The notes: generated from the sequence alone by a model not told the origin. A DNA stretch of 64,000 bases from Hofstenia miamia (GCA_004352715.1 SCFE01000073.1:198219-262218), one strand, 5' to 3'. Counted from the stretch's first letter, positions 36,395 through 47,716 are shown. Translations and numbers: made by a program.

Positions 36395-36575
36395 CTGGAT
36401 TTTGAAGTAAAAAGTCATACCTAGATTTTATGTAGAATACCTAGAATAGAGACACATAAAATTTAGGAAAAATACCTAGAATATTTTCGGTATTCTCCCT
36501 AAATTTTAGAGTGTCTCTATTTTAGGTATTTTACCTAAAATTTAGGTGGGCTTTTTTACCTAAAAATCTAGGTTT
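36395..36575. repeat. Long imperfect palindrome (fold-back)
   Basis: The two arms at about 36419-36476 and 36489-36547 are reverse complements with few mismatches, for example ACCTAGAATAGAGACAC against GTGTCTCTATTTTAGGT. Weaker pairing continues outward to about 36395 and 36575. The loop is only about 12 nt. The arms are built from repeats of TTTAGGTA/TACCTAAA, and similar motifs extend from about 36313 to 36600. A MITE or fold-back transposon is likely, but no target duplication was identified. Confidence 0.7.
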
Positions 36576-36669
36576 TATTTTAAGTGTTTTACCCCGAAAA
36601 TTTTAAGAGTGTACCAATAAGAAATGTTGTTTTTATGCAACTAAAACATGCAATGATCAGTTATGAAAA

Positions 36670-36990
36670 CATTTCTGAAGATCCCATCCAGCGGGCATGT
36701 TTCACAGAAGCTAGCCCGACCTTCTTTCTGTTTTGAGACAATAGTGGCATTTTTTGCACGTTCTTTCACAGATCTATGCCTTTGAAAGTGCTCGATAAAC
36801 CGTTGATGTTGAGCCAACATTATTGGGGGTTTCTTGAAACTTTGAGTTTAAATAAGAGGTTGATTTCAATGGGTTGTTGAGCAATTTTGACAAAACTTTT
36901 CCGTTCATTTGCCGTCAATTTGAGGGGTCACTCACTTCCTCAATCATTAACAAATTCAAATTTCTTAGGAATTTTCAGGCATTCAGTACT
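36670..36990 (-). pseudogene. Possible Tc1/mariner transposase N-terminal remnant
   Basis: The minus strand reads MNGKVLSKLLNNPLKSTSYL followed by GSTSTVYRALSKA, a stop, ICERTCKKC. This resembles the second helix-turn-helix of Tc1 transposases (r-l-r-v-n-P-kS----L, then vs-sTVrRaL---gi--r---KK). No catalytic blocks or ends were found. The assignment rests on this one stretch. Confidence 0.3.
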
Positions 36991-38700
36991 TCATTGATAA
37001 GAGCACTAAGAAAAATCAAGTGTGTCAAGTTAATTTTCTCAAAGATCAATTGAATTTGATGCATGTAAGCAAAAATCTACTTACTATTACTTCTTTTAAT
37101 AATCTGCGATGTTGTACTGTAATTTGAAATAATATTTTTTAATTTACATAATTGATAATGGTGCTTTTAATTTTTACAGACAATTTCATATTATGAATGC
37201 CTTAATATTATCAAAACTCTATCAACCTATGAAAAACACAATTGAATAACTCAATAAGAGAAAAAACTTTTAAAATTAATTGTTCTCGAAAAAGAGACAT
37301 TAGGGATGACGTAATGAATATTGGAAAACTCAATAAACAGCTTAGCAATGATACTTTTTTGATTTTAGCATTAAGCTGCAAGAAACGTGAAAATGTAATA
37401 TATTGCATAGTTGGTAACAAGGGATTTCCTTAATTACGCCAATTTTTAATGCAAACCTTCATGGCTTTTTGAAATATTTTATATATTGATTTGTAAACAA
37501 ACCTGCATTACATCAGGGTTCTCAACGCAAATTTTTAAATTTCACCAAAATATGGACAACACTATTTCACTAAAACAATTTCATATTTATATTTAATGAA
37601 AAAATTACATTATTTACGTGAAACAATTAAAATTCATGCCCATTGATGGCTTATAATAGTTCAATCTATGTTGACTGTGAAAAGAAGCAACATATCTAGA
37701 TTGACATTATTGCTCTTTATTCTTTTATTGAAATTGTTGAATTTATCAGAAATATTGACAAATTAATATTTCAAAGTTCTCTATACAAATTTTGCGCCAA
37801 GTAAACATCTAAATTTATGTATTTGTGAAAGAGCAGAATGACATCTTTGTTTGTACAAAGACTGTGATTTCGCAGTTTGCAATGAGTTTTCTATGAACCA
37901 ATTGCATTAAAAGGTTAGATATTTATATTTTATATAACAAGTTGTGAAGTGTTCCTAGGAAAGAAAATTAAAACTGAATATAGAAAATCGATATCTAATG
38001 TTGAAATTTTGAGTAAATTTACAAATGGTTTCCCTTCTAACTTGAGTTCGAGCAATATATAGCGGAAAAATTGCTCGATATTCGCTGTAGTGATATTAAA
38101 ATTACGTGTTGTAAATATTAGTAAACATTTTAATGTAGAATTTTGTTTTTAACAAAATTTTTTTTTCAAATGTATACTCTAAGATTTAATTCACGGAAAC
38201 AAGATAATGCCAATCTTTCAATTTGACGTGAATTTGATTTGGTTAAATTTATTTCCCTCAAAATGCTTATAAATTATTTAAGAGCACAGTAGACGCTGAA
38301 ATTTCTCAAAATAGAATTGAATTTTTAAGCATTTTAAAAATTATCAAATAATTTGGCACTTGAAGTTAACATGGCGTATTAAATAAAATATGCATATTAC
38401 ATATTTATTACTTACGATAAACTAATAAAAAATTTACTATGCATTCCTGAAACTATCTCAAAGCTTAGCAGTAGATATGTTATCATATATGTATGCATTG
38501 TATATAAATTCATGCCTTAACCAATTTTGACATATAGGTTCTTAATGCTTATATTTCCAAAAATGAAAAGCGATTTTTGATAGATTTTCAAAATTGATTC
38601 TTGTCAACTTTGCATGTAAGCATTCATCACTTAAAAAAACTTAAAATTACAATTTCAATAATATGCTCTATAAATACATGTATATATTCATTTTTTCAAT
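36991..38700. other. Non-coding upstream region of the plus-strand channel gene
   Basis: Short unrecognised frames only. It should contain the promoter and any 5'-UTR exon of the channel gene. No element can be singled out. Confidence 0.45.
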
Positions 38701-38718
38701 GTTATTATTGTTTAGACT
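38695..38718 (+). promoter_or_regulatory. Putative splice acceptor immediately upstream of channel start codon
   Basis: A T-rich run (TTATTATTGTTTAG, AG at 38714-38715) is followed by ACT and then ATG at 38719. It reads as a good 3' splice site for a 5'-UTR intron or for trans-splicing. The paralogue on the other strand has a TTTAG at almost the same distance. Confidence 0.4.
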
Positions 38719-40763
38719 ATGGGAAAAGATAGAGAGAAATTGGCTGATGTTTCTTGTAGTGCTTATCCCCGAGCAATTTTGTCTGCAACTGCTTTCGGAA
38801 GAATAATTTGGTCTCTTATTACAATTTTCTGTGTAGGTGGCCTATCATTTTGCTTTTATCAAAATTTAGCAGAATATCTTACTTTTGACTTATCAACTAG
38901 TATCATGAAGTCAAACGTCTTAAATCAAAATCTCTTGCCTGAAATAGTTATTTGCAATTTAAAAAGACTAAATCCCCATCCAAATGATCCAGAAAAACAA
39001 AAATATGAGGATATAAGTGAAGATGTTAATGCATATATTCTAAGTCAAGTTTTCAATCCAAATGAAACTAATAAGTTAGATGATGATTCAATAGAATATC
39101 TTGAAAAGGCTGGTAGTATTTTAACAATGATATCTGAGTTAGAGATGCAAATACTAAAACCATTTTCTTACAGTGATTTTCTAAGTTATCAAATGGATAA
39201 AGGATTGTTCATTCTTAGGTGCAGAATTAACAAAGAAAATTGCAAATCCGAATGGATAAAACCTATAGCCACAGAATCATATGGAATGTGTTATATATTA
39301 AAAGACTTTCACAAAGTTTTAACTGAAAATAAAGTTGGTGCTGAAAATGGTATTGAACTCTTACTTTATCTTGATAGGGAAAACTCATTTTCTATTCTTC
39401 GTGCACTCAGTGGCATACGGATTACATTAATGTATCCAGGTTTTCCAAAAAATCCAGATAAATTTGGAATTGAATCTCCCCCTGGTCGTTTAATGAAAGT
39501 GGCAGTTTCTCCGCGAAAATATCAACTTATTCCTACCTCAACACATCAATGTCGGCAGAAGCCAATTGAAATAAAAAAACAGCTACCTTTTCAGTCAACA
39601 TTGGGGATACCATTTATAAATGAGGATGGCACATTTCCATACTCCCATNGGATAAAGGATTGTTCATTCTTAGGTGCAGAATTAACAAAGAAAATTGCAA
39701 ATCCGAATGGATAAAACCTATAGCCACAGAATCATATGGAATGTGTTATATATTAAAAGACTTTCACAAAGTTTTAACTGAAAATAAAGTTGGTGCTGAA
39801 AATGGTATTGAACTCTTACTTTATCTTGATAGGGAAAACTCATTTTCTATTCTTCGTGCACTCAGTGGCATACGGATTACATTAATGTATCCAGGTTTTC
39901 CAAAAAATCCAGATAAATTTGGAATTGAATCTCCCCCTGGTCGTTTAATGAAAGTGGCAGTTTCTCCGCGAAAATATCAACTTATTCCTACCTCAACACA
40001 TCAATGTCGGCAGAAGCCAATTGAAATAAAAAAACAGCTACCTTTTCAGTCAACATTGGGGATACCATTTATAAATGAGGATGGCACATTTCCATACTCC
40101 CATAATTGGTGTCAAATAGACTGCATTCATAAAGCAAGTCTTAAATATTGCAAGTGTCCAGCTAGCATATATTTTGATAACAGAAATTGCACAAATTTTC
40201 AACCATCCAATTTGAATGATCCCATTACTAAGTGTATAGTTGACGCTGTTGATATGAATTCCGCTAGTAAAGTGGGTAAAGAAGTTAAGAAGTGCTCGAA
40301 TAATTGTGAAATTCAATGTGAAAATATGGAATTTGCAACACAAATAAGTTACTCCGAATTTCCAACATCGGAATTTTTTCCGTTTATCATTGCAAAGTTA
40401 ATGCAAAATAAATTAGATAAGCATGGAATGATTGAAGTTCTAAAAGCAGGCTTAAATAAAAATGTAGAACATTCTGAAGAAGAACAGAAATTATTCATAG
40501 AAAGCAAGATTGACAAGCTGAAAAATGAATTAGTATACGTTCAAATATATCTTGAAGAGCTGATGCTAGAAAACGTTGTTCTTTCTGAAAAGTTAGGATG
40601 GTGGGGTCTTATAAGTAATGTCGGCGGTACTGCTGGATTGTTCATGGGAGGTAGCATAGCAACAATATTTGAAATATGTGATATTCTGAGATATTTTTTT
40701 TACAGGTATTTTTGTAAAAGAAAACGAGTAGATGCTCCAATTAGAGAAGAATATAATATGTAG
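38719..40763 (+). CDS. DEG/ENaC family sodium channel subunit, paralogue; true protein 529 aa after removing an assembly duplication
   Basis: Same family and layout as the minus-strand gene at 8750. The N-terminus has SAYPR at residues 14-18, then the first membrane segment beginning IIWSLITIF at about residue 29. The ectodomain has NLLPEIVICNLKRL, CRINKENCKSEWIKPIATES and the cysteine block WCQIDCIHKASLKYCKCPAS, then CSNNCEIQC. The second membrane segment opens ISNVGGTAGLFMGGS, with G-G-S at 492-494 as selectivity filter, followed by a basic tail KRKR. As given, the frame runs into a single N at 39649 and 454 bp are repeated (39195-39648 equals 39650-40103). Counting the repeat once gives one uninterrupted 1590-nt frame including stop, only ten residues longer than the paralogue. 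No coding intron is seen. The His-Gly motif appears replaced, as in the paralogue. Confidence 0.92.
39195..40103. other. Contig-overlap artefact: 454-bp sequence repeated around one N
   Basis: 39195-39648 and 39650-40103 are identical by eye and touch a single N at 39649. The left contig ends where the overlap ends and the right contig starts where it begins, the signature of two overlapping contigs joined without merging. It splits one channel gene into two false frames of 331 and 367 residues. Confidence 0.95.
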
Positions 40764-40767
40764 TTTA

Positions 40768-40773
40768 AATAAA
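40768..40773 (+). terminator. Polyadenylation signal AATAAA
   Basis: The canonical hexamer starts 5 nt after the channel stop codon (TAG 40761-40763). A second AATAAA at 40919-40924 is a better-spaced alternative for a normal 3' UTR. A (TA)n tract (40822-40857) lies between them. Confidence 0.4.
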
Positions 40774-40820
40774 ATACCTAAGTTTTAATGGGCTCCCTTA
40801 GAATACATTGTCAAAATTAG

Positions 40821-40821
<1 letters not shown>

Positions 40822-40857
<36 letters not shown>
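40822..40857. repeat. (TA)n microsatellite
   Basis: About 36 bp of alternating TA in the probable 3' UTR of the channel gene. Confidence 0.95.
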
Positions 40858-40860
<3 letters not shown>

Positions 40861-40924
40861 TAATTTTATGCTAAGTAAATATTGATGTACACAATATTTA
40901 TTTAGATGTTGTAATTGCAATAAA

Positions 40925-41537
40925 GAACTAAGACATTCACAAATTAGAATCTGATTTTCCTATTAATTTTTTAACATAGTTATAAGTAAAATACATTGAA
41001 CAAACTCATTATTTTTAAGAGAAAATTGCCAAAGTAAAATGGTTTAAAAGCCATTTGTTTCTTTTAAAACCTCTTTCATGTGGGATTGATCGAATTATGT
41101 GTTGCAAATATCAATGGATTAGTTTTGAAGAGGAAACTAAAAATTAATTTATTAAAAATTGATATCTTGCTTATCTATTATTGATTAATGAACTACAAAT
41201 TTTCTACTATTATATTGAATGCCTGTCAATGCACATAAGGGTTATTATTATATAATAAAAACTTACTTTCAAAATTAAATTATCTAAAATGAATATATTA
41301 AGATTGAACACTAAGAATGTAGGCTTAAAATTACTTCAAATAAGAAGAGAAAACAATCAATGTTTCCTAAGTCAATCTTATTCTTAAGCTTGATAAAAAC
41401 CATCGAATATTTTATTAAATCATTGTTAATAATGCCAGTTTAATTGAAGGACTGCGAGTTTCGTGAAACTCATAGGGTTCCATGTTTGTTTATGGGTTTT
41501 TTTACGTGAAATACTACTTCATTTATATAACCGCCTC

Positions 41538-41572
<35 letters not shown>

Positions 41573-42395
41573 GCTTAACAAGAATATATAAAAAGTGTTG
41601 GGTACAAGATATTCCCAATTAAGAAATGTTCCCAATTGCTATTGCGCAATGTAGAATTTTTGAAAATGATGCATGCAATTTTGGCTTTTTCTTGAATTGG
41701 TGATATGCCATTACATTCCTCTAACTGAAAAATAATAAAACATATAGCTTTTGCTTGTTCAAAGTTTTGACATAAATTTGCTTTTCTAAATTTTTTGTAA
41801 TGTATACCATATTTTAAAAATCAACGTGCTATGTGAGGATTAATTTTCTGAAAGCAACCATTAAGAAGATATATACTTGATTGAATTAGAAATGGCTATC
41901 AAACTTATAACTAAGAAGTTCTATTGCAAAAATTGTATATTAAAAAAGCTATTACTAAAGAAGAACTATTTCATCAATCTAAGCCTTAATAACTTTATAT
42001 ATCTATTATTCACCTATTGTGACATAGTGCATGGTGTGAAATAAAAGAATAATAAAAAGAGGCAACTAAAAGTATCGGTAAAATTGTGATTTAATTATAA
42101 TTTTGTACCAAACACAATTATTTTCAGTTAAATTTTGTTAAACAATTTGTGCATTTTCGGCAAAATAGTTTGGAAAAATTAAAAAGACGAAATTCGCTAC
42201 AGCTAATTAGTAATGATGTTGCGTAATCGAAGCAGACAAAAGAATTGTAAACAAAATGAATCAATGAACAGGTACTCGCCGATTGTTTAAGTGTTTGTGA
42301 AATGTGATTATAAATAGCGTGTAATGGATTTACGCAATGATGAATTAATTTCACTGGATTTATTTTGTTGTATTATCAGGCTTGATTATTAATGA
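40925..42395. other. Non-coding, with (TA)n tract
   Basis: A TA tract at 41541-41570. No gene or transposon recognised. Confidence 0.45.
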
Positions 42396-42397
42396 CA

Positions 42398-42579
42398 ATG
42401 GAAAGCTAAACGTCTTAGCGCACGAGTAGTCCTTCGGTGTTCCCCAAATTGGCCTAGAGATTCTTGGAGCCGCCGCACATTCAGCTATTCAAAATGCGGT
42501 GCGGCTGGTAGCCGAAACTCTTGTGTGCTCCTAGGCTATGTGTAAGCTTAGGGATTTTTATTTGTTGTAGCTTTCCAAT
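42398..42579. repeat. ~180-bp GC-richer palindromic element
   Basis: The outer ends ATGGAAAGCTA (42398-42408) and TAGCTTTCCAAT (42568-42579) are inverted. Inside, GCCTAGAGATTC pairs loosely with the region of GCTCCTAGGC. A strong inner stem is AGCCGCCGCA (42468-42477) against TGCGGTGCGGCT (42495-42506). The GC content of the stem stands out in this AT-rich window. A MITE or structured-RNA-derived repeat is possible. No tRNA or 5S fold could be drawn. Confidence 0.55.
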
Positions 42580-43207
42580 GAATTCATTCGTTATAATAAA
42601 CCATGTCATCAAACAGCTGGACAGCTATAATTAGGCTAACCCTTTTTAGATCCAAATTGTTGCGGTATCATAATAAACTCTATTATACATACGAGGTGCC
42701 TACGAGCCCCGAATTATATTACTTGTATTACTTGTGTATATTAATTAACAGCTTAGTTAGAGTTATAAGTGACCTTCAAATAGGACTGTTAAACTCCCAG
42801 TTTCTGCCGACCGTATTGATTGTTCACATGTACCTAGGGTTTATTTATCTACACCTTTTTCAGATTGGTTTCAGCCAGTTACAAAATGAATTCAGATTTT
42901 ACAAATTGAATTCAGTTATATACAAAAACTGTTCAGATAATTACAAATTCATTCGTCAATTTCAAAATTGAGTTCAGATTTTACAAAATGACTTCACCTC
43001 TATACAATATGCTTTCAGAATTTTACACAATAGTTCGGCAATATACAAATTGAGTTCAGATATTTACAAATTGAGTTCAGATATTTACAAATTGAGTTCA
43101 GATATTTACAAATTGAGTTCAGATGTAAGCTAAAATGATCACAAGTAGCCACACTTTTGCACTTGTGGCTTGTTCAATTTACTTCAACTTTGTATTTATT
43201 TATCAGC

Positions 43208-43268
43208 ATGCCTCGCGGTCCTTATGCAAAAGTCTTGGCTGCTGACAGGGCGCGCATCGTTGAATGTG
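43208..43268 (+). CDS. 5' end of a presumed transposase gene, cut by the gap
   Basis: The frame starts MPRGPYAKVLAADRARIVEC and runs into Ns. The opening MPRG followed by an R-A-R-I-V helix is usual for DNA-binding N-termini of transposases, and its position between inverted arms supports that role. The coding bases are GC-richer than the arms. With 20 residues the superfamily cannot be named. Confidence 0.35.
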
Positions 43269-43854
43269 NNNNNNNNNNNNNNNNNNNNNNNNNNNNNNNN
43301 NNNNNNNNNNNNNNNNNNNNNNNNNNNNNNNNNNNNNNNNNNNNNNNNNNNNNNNNNNNNNNNNNNNNNNNNNNNNNNNNNNNNNNNNNNNNNNNNNNNN
43401 NNNNNNNNNNNNNNNNNNNNNNNNNNNNNNNNNNNNNNNNNNNNNNNNNNNNNNNNNNNNNNNNNNNNNNNNNNNNNNNNNNNNNNNNNNNNNNNNNNNN
43501 NNNNNNNNNNNNNNNNNNNNNNNNNNNNNNNNNNNNNNNNNNNNNNNNNNNNNNNNNNNNNNNNNNNNNNNNNNNNNNNNNNNNNNNNNNNNNNNNNNNN
43601 NNNNNNNNNNNNNNNNNNNNNNNNNNNNNNNNNNNNNNNNNNNNNNNNNNNNNNNNNNNNNNNNNNNNNNNNNNNNNNNNNNNNNNNNNNNNNNNNNNNN
43701 NNNNNNNNNNNNNNNNNNNNNNNNNNNNNNNNNNNNNNNNNNNNNNNNNNNNNNNNNNNNNNNNNNNNNNNNNNNNNNNNNNNNNNNNNNNNNNNNNNNN
43801 NNNNNNNNNNNNNNNNNNNNNNNNNNNNNNNNNNNNNNNNNNNNNNNNNNNNNN
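43269..43854. other. Assembly gap (586 N)
   Basis: The gap removes the interior of the foldback-type element. Long open frames across it are artefacts. Confidence 0.98.
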
Positions 43855-44073
43855 ATTTGTAAATATCTGAACCCAATTTGTAATTATCTGAACTCAATTT
43901 GTAAATACCGGAACTATTGTGTAAAATTCTGAAAGCATATTGTATAGAGCTGAAGCCATTATGTAAAATCTGAACTCAATTTAGAAATGGCTGAAATCAA
44001 TGTGTAAATTCTGAATTCATTCTGTAAATCACTGAACTCATTTTGTAACTGGCTGAATCAAATCTGAAAAAGG

Positions 44074-46804
44074 ATTATACATGTAGGGTTATGTATACAT
44101 GTATGTAAGGGTTATGTATAATAAGCTAATGCATCCCGGTTGCGAACCTTCCTTTATTTTACTTATCAGTCATAACAAGAACAATCAATGCACTAAATTG
44201 CTGTAAGTAATCACATCACACTAGCACTGACAACATTTCCACACCATGAGGTTTGTTTGTGAGTCACAACAGCTTCCACGGTGTCTGCGGTGATCGTTTA
44301 CCAATCCATGTTCCTCCTTGAATAGAAGGTTGCTTGGCGTCGGGTTTCGACCCTGTTAACATCTTGTCTTGCCGCTTTCAATCTAAACGAGTTGTAAGTA
44401 ATAACTTATCCTAATAGAGTGGAAAGCTAAATTACTTGGAATCGTACACTTGGTTAAAAGCATTCATTGGATTAAATTGTTAAAGCCTTGCTAGAATATT
44501 TCTATTGTACTACTTGTACAGATTCTACACTATTAGTGCCATAAATTTTTTCAAGAAAACTTCTTCAATAAATGAGTGTTACCAAAAACAAATAAAGGCT
44601 CAATTTAAACAATAAGGCAATCCTTATAACAAATAAAACCTAATCAATCAAATTCTGTTACTAAAAAACCTCGAAATGTGAGTGAAATGGAAGTTTTGCA
44701 ACGCTTTTATTAAAACATGATTCATTTGAGATCAAATTTTAACATGCACCTATTCGTTTTTGGCACACTTTCTTTTACGAAAAAATTTACCATTCTCGGC
44801 GGCATTACTGCACAGCAAAATTTCATATTTAATTTGATAAATGTTCCCATGTGAAACTTAACATCTTATGTTAATTTGTTTTAAAAAATTTTGGTAATTA
44901 TTCTGACAATGGTAGATATTAGCAAAATCATCAAGATATTAATTAAATTATCAATGTTGCATTTGTAAGGTTTCAAACAATATTACTGTGTTCAGCATTG
45001 CAACCAACGCCAAATAAGACCAATAAATGTTATTCTTCAAAAATTTTGCCCTGGTCAAACTTAAAATTACTTCAAAGAATTGTAATAAACTTTAATAAAC
45101 TTTGATTCTTCAAAATACTTTATAAAAGTTCAAAGATCTTTAAAGTAAATTCAAGTTAAAATTTTAGTATACCAACGCCATCTAGTTAAAGTATTCAGCA
45201 TTGAACACAAACCTTGTATTATAAATATAAAGCTGAATATCCAATTACATTAATAAAAATACCTTAGTTTTTCAAAAATACATACACAAATAATCAAACA
45301 CATTGCAGTCTAGGCTAATTAAAAATATAACATGAAATTATTTATAATTTCATGATATTACTAAAGTTTCGTTTATCTCTTAGGTTTTCTGAAGGCTACT
45401 AACAGTTTGATAAAACAAGATTAAATCTACCAAAAACAATGATACAACTCTTAGAAATTGTCAACGTCCATATTATTATGAAATTTCTCACATGTAACTA
45501 TTAACTGTCGCTAAGTTACAACTTAAATATGATTGGTTAATGTGAAATATTAGTATTGTGTGTAAATAGGAACAGTGGAAGCGCAATATTCACATTTATA
45601 ATTTTATATTTTTCGATAATTATTAGTTATTACTACAAAATTACTTCTGTGCAAATGCATTTATCTCAAGGGTTCTGCATGTTAATTAAGTTTATAATTT
45701 CTTTCACATTTTGCGATTTAAAATAAGGATTAGGGTTTGGGTTTAAGCATAATTACTATTTTATGACGTCATTGCAAGTGGGTCCTCTAAAGTAAAATAA
45801 CCCCTAATGAAGTATTAAATATATACTTTAATTTCTAATTGGATTCTTATTGCCTTTCCCACATTGATGAAGTTGAATGAAACTAGGATTATTATAAAGT
45901 CTAGTGCTTTTGAAAGCCATTCGCTATGATCTCATATTGCCAATTCCATGTTATTTCTTGCAAGTTACATTATCGAACATGAAATTCCACAGCAAAAACA
46001 TTGTTCCACACCACATACAATTCTATTATGTAAACATATAGAAACAGTTTCCACATGACAAAGAAACATTATGGATGCATATTATACAAATAAAATAAAT
46101 TTACACATCTAAAACTTCTGCTAGGCAATTCGTCATGTCAAGATTTATCTTTAAATACGGGAACGATGGCAGTATCATCTGCGTGTTGTTAAGTGTCTTC
46201 TTGTTATGTGTCTTCAGATCAGCCGGATGGCACACCGGATATGATTTGGTAATAGTCGATAGGTTGTAAACCGAATAAAATGTATAAGATGACTGTTTCA
46301 TGAAAAGCTACCTAAATTTAGTAACCAATGTCAATGTTGGTGGCCTGTTTAAGCAAATGTTTGCATAAATTTATATCAATACGCAAATAATTTAGATGTG
46401 AAGGTTGATTAATTAATAGATACAGTTGTCTATCTTCTGCACATTTAATATTGAAGGGTATTATGATATTTAGTGTAATTTATGTAAATTCTGTTTTAGA
46501 TATTGTTTAGAAAAAATCGATGTTTGTTAAGCAAAGACTTAATATTACTAAAAAAATACGAATATTGAAACCTGGGCTTTGTAACAAATACATTACTACG
46601 GATGTTGGTGCTCACGGGAAGATTTCCTTCATTCAACTTGTTTCTGTTTTGAAAAAACAATATGTATTTCAAAAATAGTGAGGCGCAAGTGATAATCAAG
46701 TTTCAGTATAAATTTGGTATGCATAAAATAATGAACAATATGGGTGCATATCAAACTAAAAATATTATTCGTTAAATGATAATATTTATTGTTGTAATTT
46801 TTAG
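44074..46804. other. 2.7 kb non-coding, nothing recognised
   Basis: Short frames only. A slightly GC-richer patch at about 44250-44370 has no recognisable product. Frames at 46101-46301 and 46496-46699 resemble no family. Confidence 0.4.
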
Positions 46805-46815
46805 AGAATGTGAGA

Positions 46816-46977
46816 ATGAATAAAGCTACTGCTAGTGCGCTCGATAAAGAAATCCGAGATGCAGCAAGACACTACCTGAAGAACGTACGTCATTTGAATA
46901 AGCGCACTTCATCTGATGAAGATACTCTTAACGAAAATTTGTTAAATTTGTTTAAAATTAAACACATTTGGTGTTAA
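46816..46977 (+). CDS. Possible small ORF or exon, 53 residues, unrecognised
   Basis: The frame begins MNKATASALDKEIRDAARHY and has an even, charged, helix-like composition unlike the low-complexity frames around it. It is preceded by a T-rich acceptor-like site (TTTTTAG, AG at 46803-46804). A GTACGT donor-like site follows LKN at 46885, so an 80-bp exon 46805-46884 is an alternative reading. No homologue is recognised and no neighbouring exon was found. Confidence 0.22.
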   Translation: MNKATASALDKEIRDAARHYLKNVRHLNKRTSSDEDTLNENLLNLFKIKHIWC

Positions 46978-47716
46978 ATAGGGCATTGTGCAAATTTTAC
47001 TTTATATATGGATATAATTTTAGTTAAATTTATTGGTCCATGCATTTATATTTTGTTTAGATAATGGAAATATTTTCATTGCACAAATCATCATCAATAC
47101 AATTTCTTCATAAGTTGTTTGCAATCACCTTATCAACATAAGAATTCAAGTCAGTTGATTTTATGTTTTTGCATGAGTTTAATTACCTTTTTAGTTAATG
47201 TACTAATCAATTGCTGACACCCTTCAACTAAAGACGCTGCAGTTTTGGTCTAATTATTGTTGCGCATTGAAAATTCCATTTTACATTACTAATAGTAGGT
47301 ATGTTATATTTTCTATTAACTCTTGCACAATGCCCTACATATTTAAGTCATATTTTTTGAAAACCATCAGTTTATTTGAGGTAAGATTACTTTTAGTGCA
47401 ATAACTATATATATATACATATAGTCTGAACAATTTTTTGAATATTGATATTAGTGTGATTGGAATTTTAGTCTTTTGAAGAGTTCTTTAATAAACTTCT
47501 CTAACTGAATTTAAATGTTGCCTTTGCAGTCATATATATTGTATTAGTATATTATATTTCATATCTTTATTTCATATTTATAGCAGTACAAAAAATACAT
47601 ATTTATAAAAATATATATAAAAATGATGTACAAATCTACAAACTAAAGATACTTAAAATAAATCTAAAAAACACAAAATTTACAAATTAAAAAGATTAAA
47701 TAAAAAAGAGTTAAAC
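46978..47716. other. Non-coding, nothing recognised
   Basis: AT-rich. The A-rich stretch just before 47717 (on the minus strand, downstream of the LINE stop) is probably the LINE 3' UTR. Confidence 0.4.

Larger units (their letters stand above)
42854..44073. mobile_element. Foldback-type DNA transposon with tandem-repeat arms, interior unsequenced
   Basis: The left arm (42854 to about 43125) and right arm (43855-44073) are inverted copies starting CCTTTTTCAGATT and passing through TTTCAGCCAGTTACAAAATGA (with small differences) and TCTATACAATATGCTTTCAG. Both arms are strings of ~21-bp units of the form TTCAGATATTTACAAATTGAG. Three perfect units lie at 43055-43117; outer units are more diverged. 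Between the arms is the start of a protein-coding gene (43208) and a 586-N gap. Long inverted arms made of short tandem units are the layout of Foldback and Galileo elements. No target duplication is evident beside the CC/GG ends, so the exact borders are uncertain. Confidence 0.75.

Noticed and set aside
39195-40103. A channel protein with a duplicated ectodomain or two tandem partial channel genes
   Set aside because: The repeat is exact and meets at one N. The family length is restored when it is counted once.
42398-42579. tRNA or 5S rRNA gene
   Set aside because: The GC-rich stem is a simple palindrome. No cloverleaf, anticodon arm or internal A/B boxes could be laid out.
43055-43130. 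CRISPR-like array (three perfect 21-bp repeats)
   Set aside because: The units are contiguous without spacers, sit in a eukaryotic transposon arm and recur inverted on the other side.
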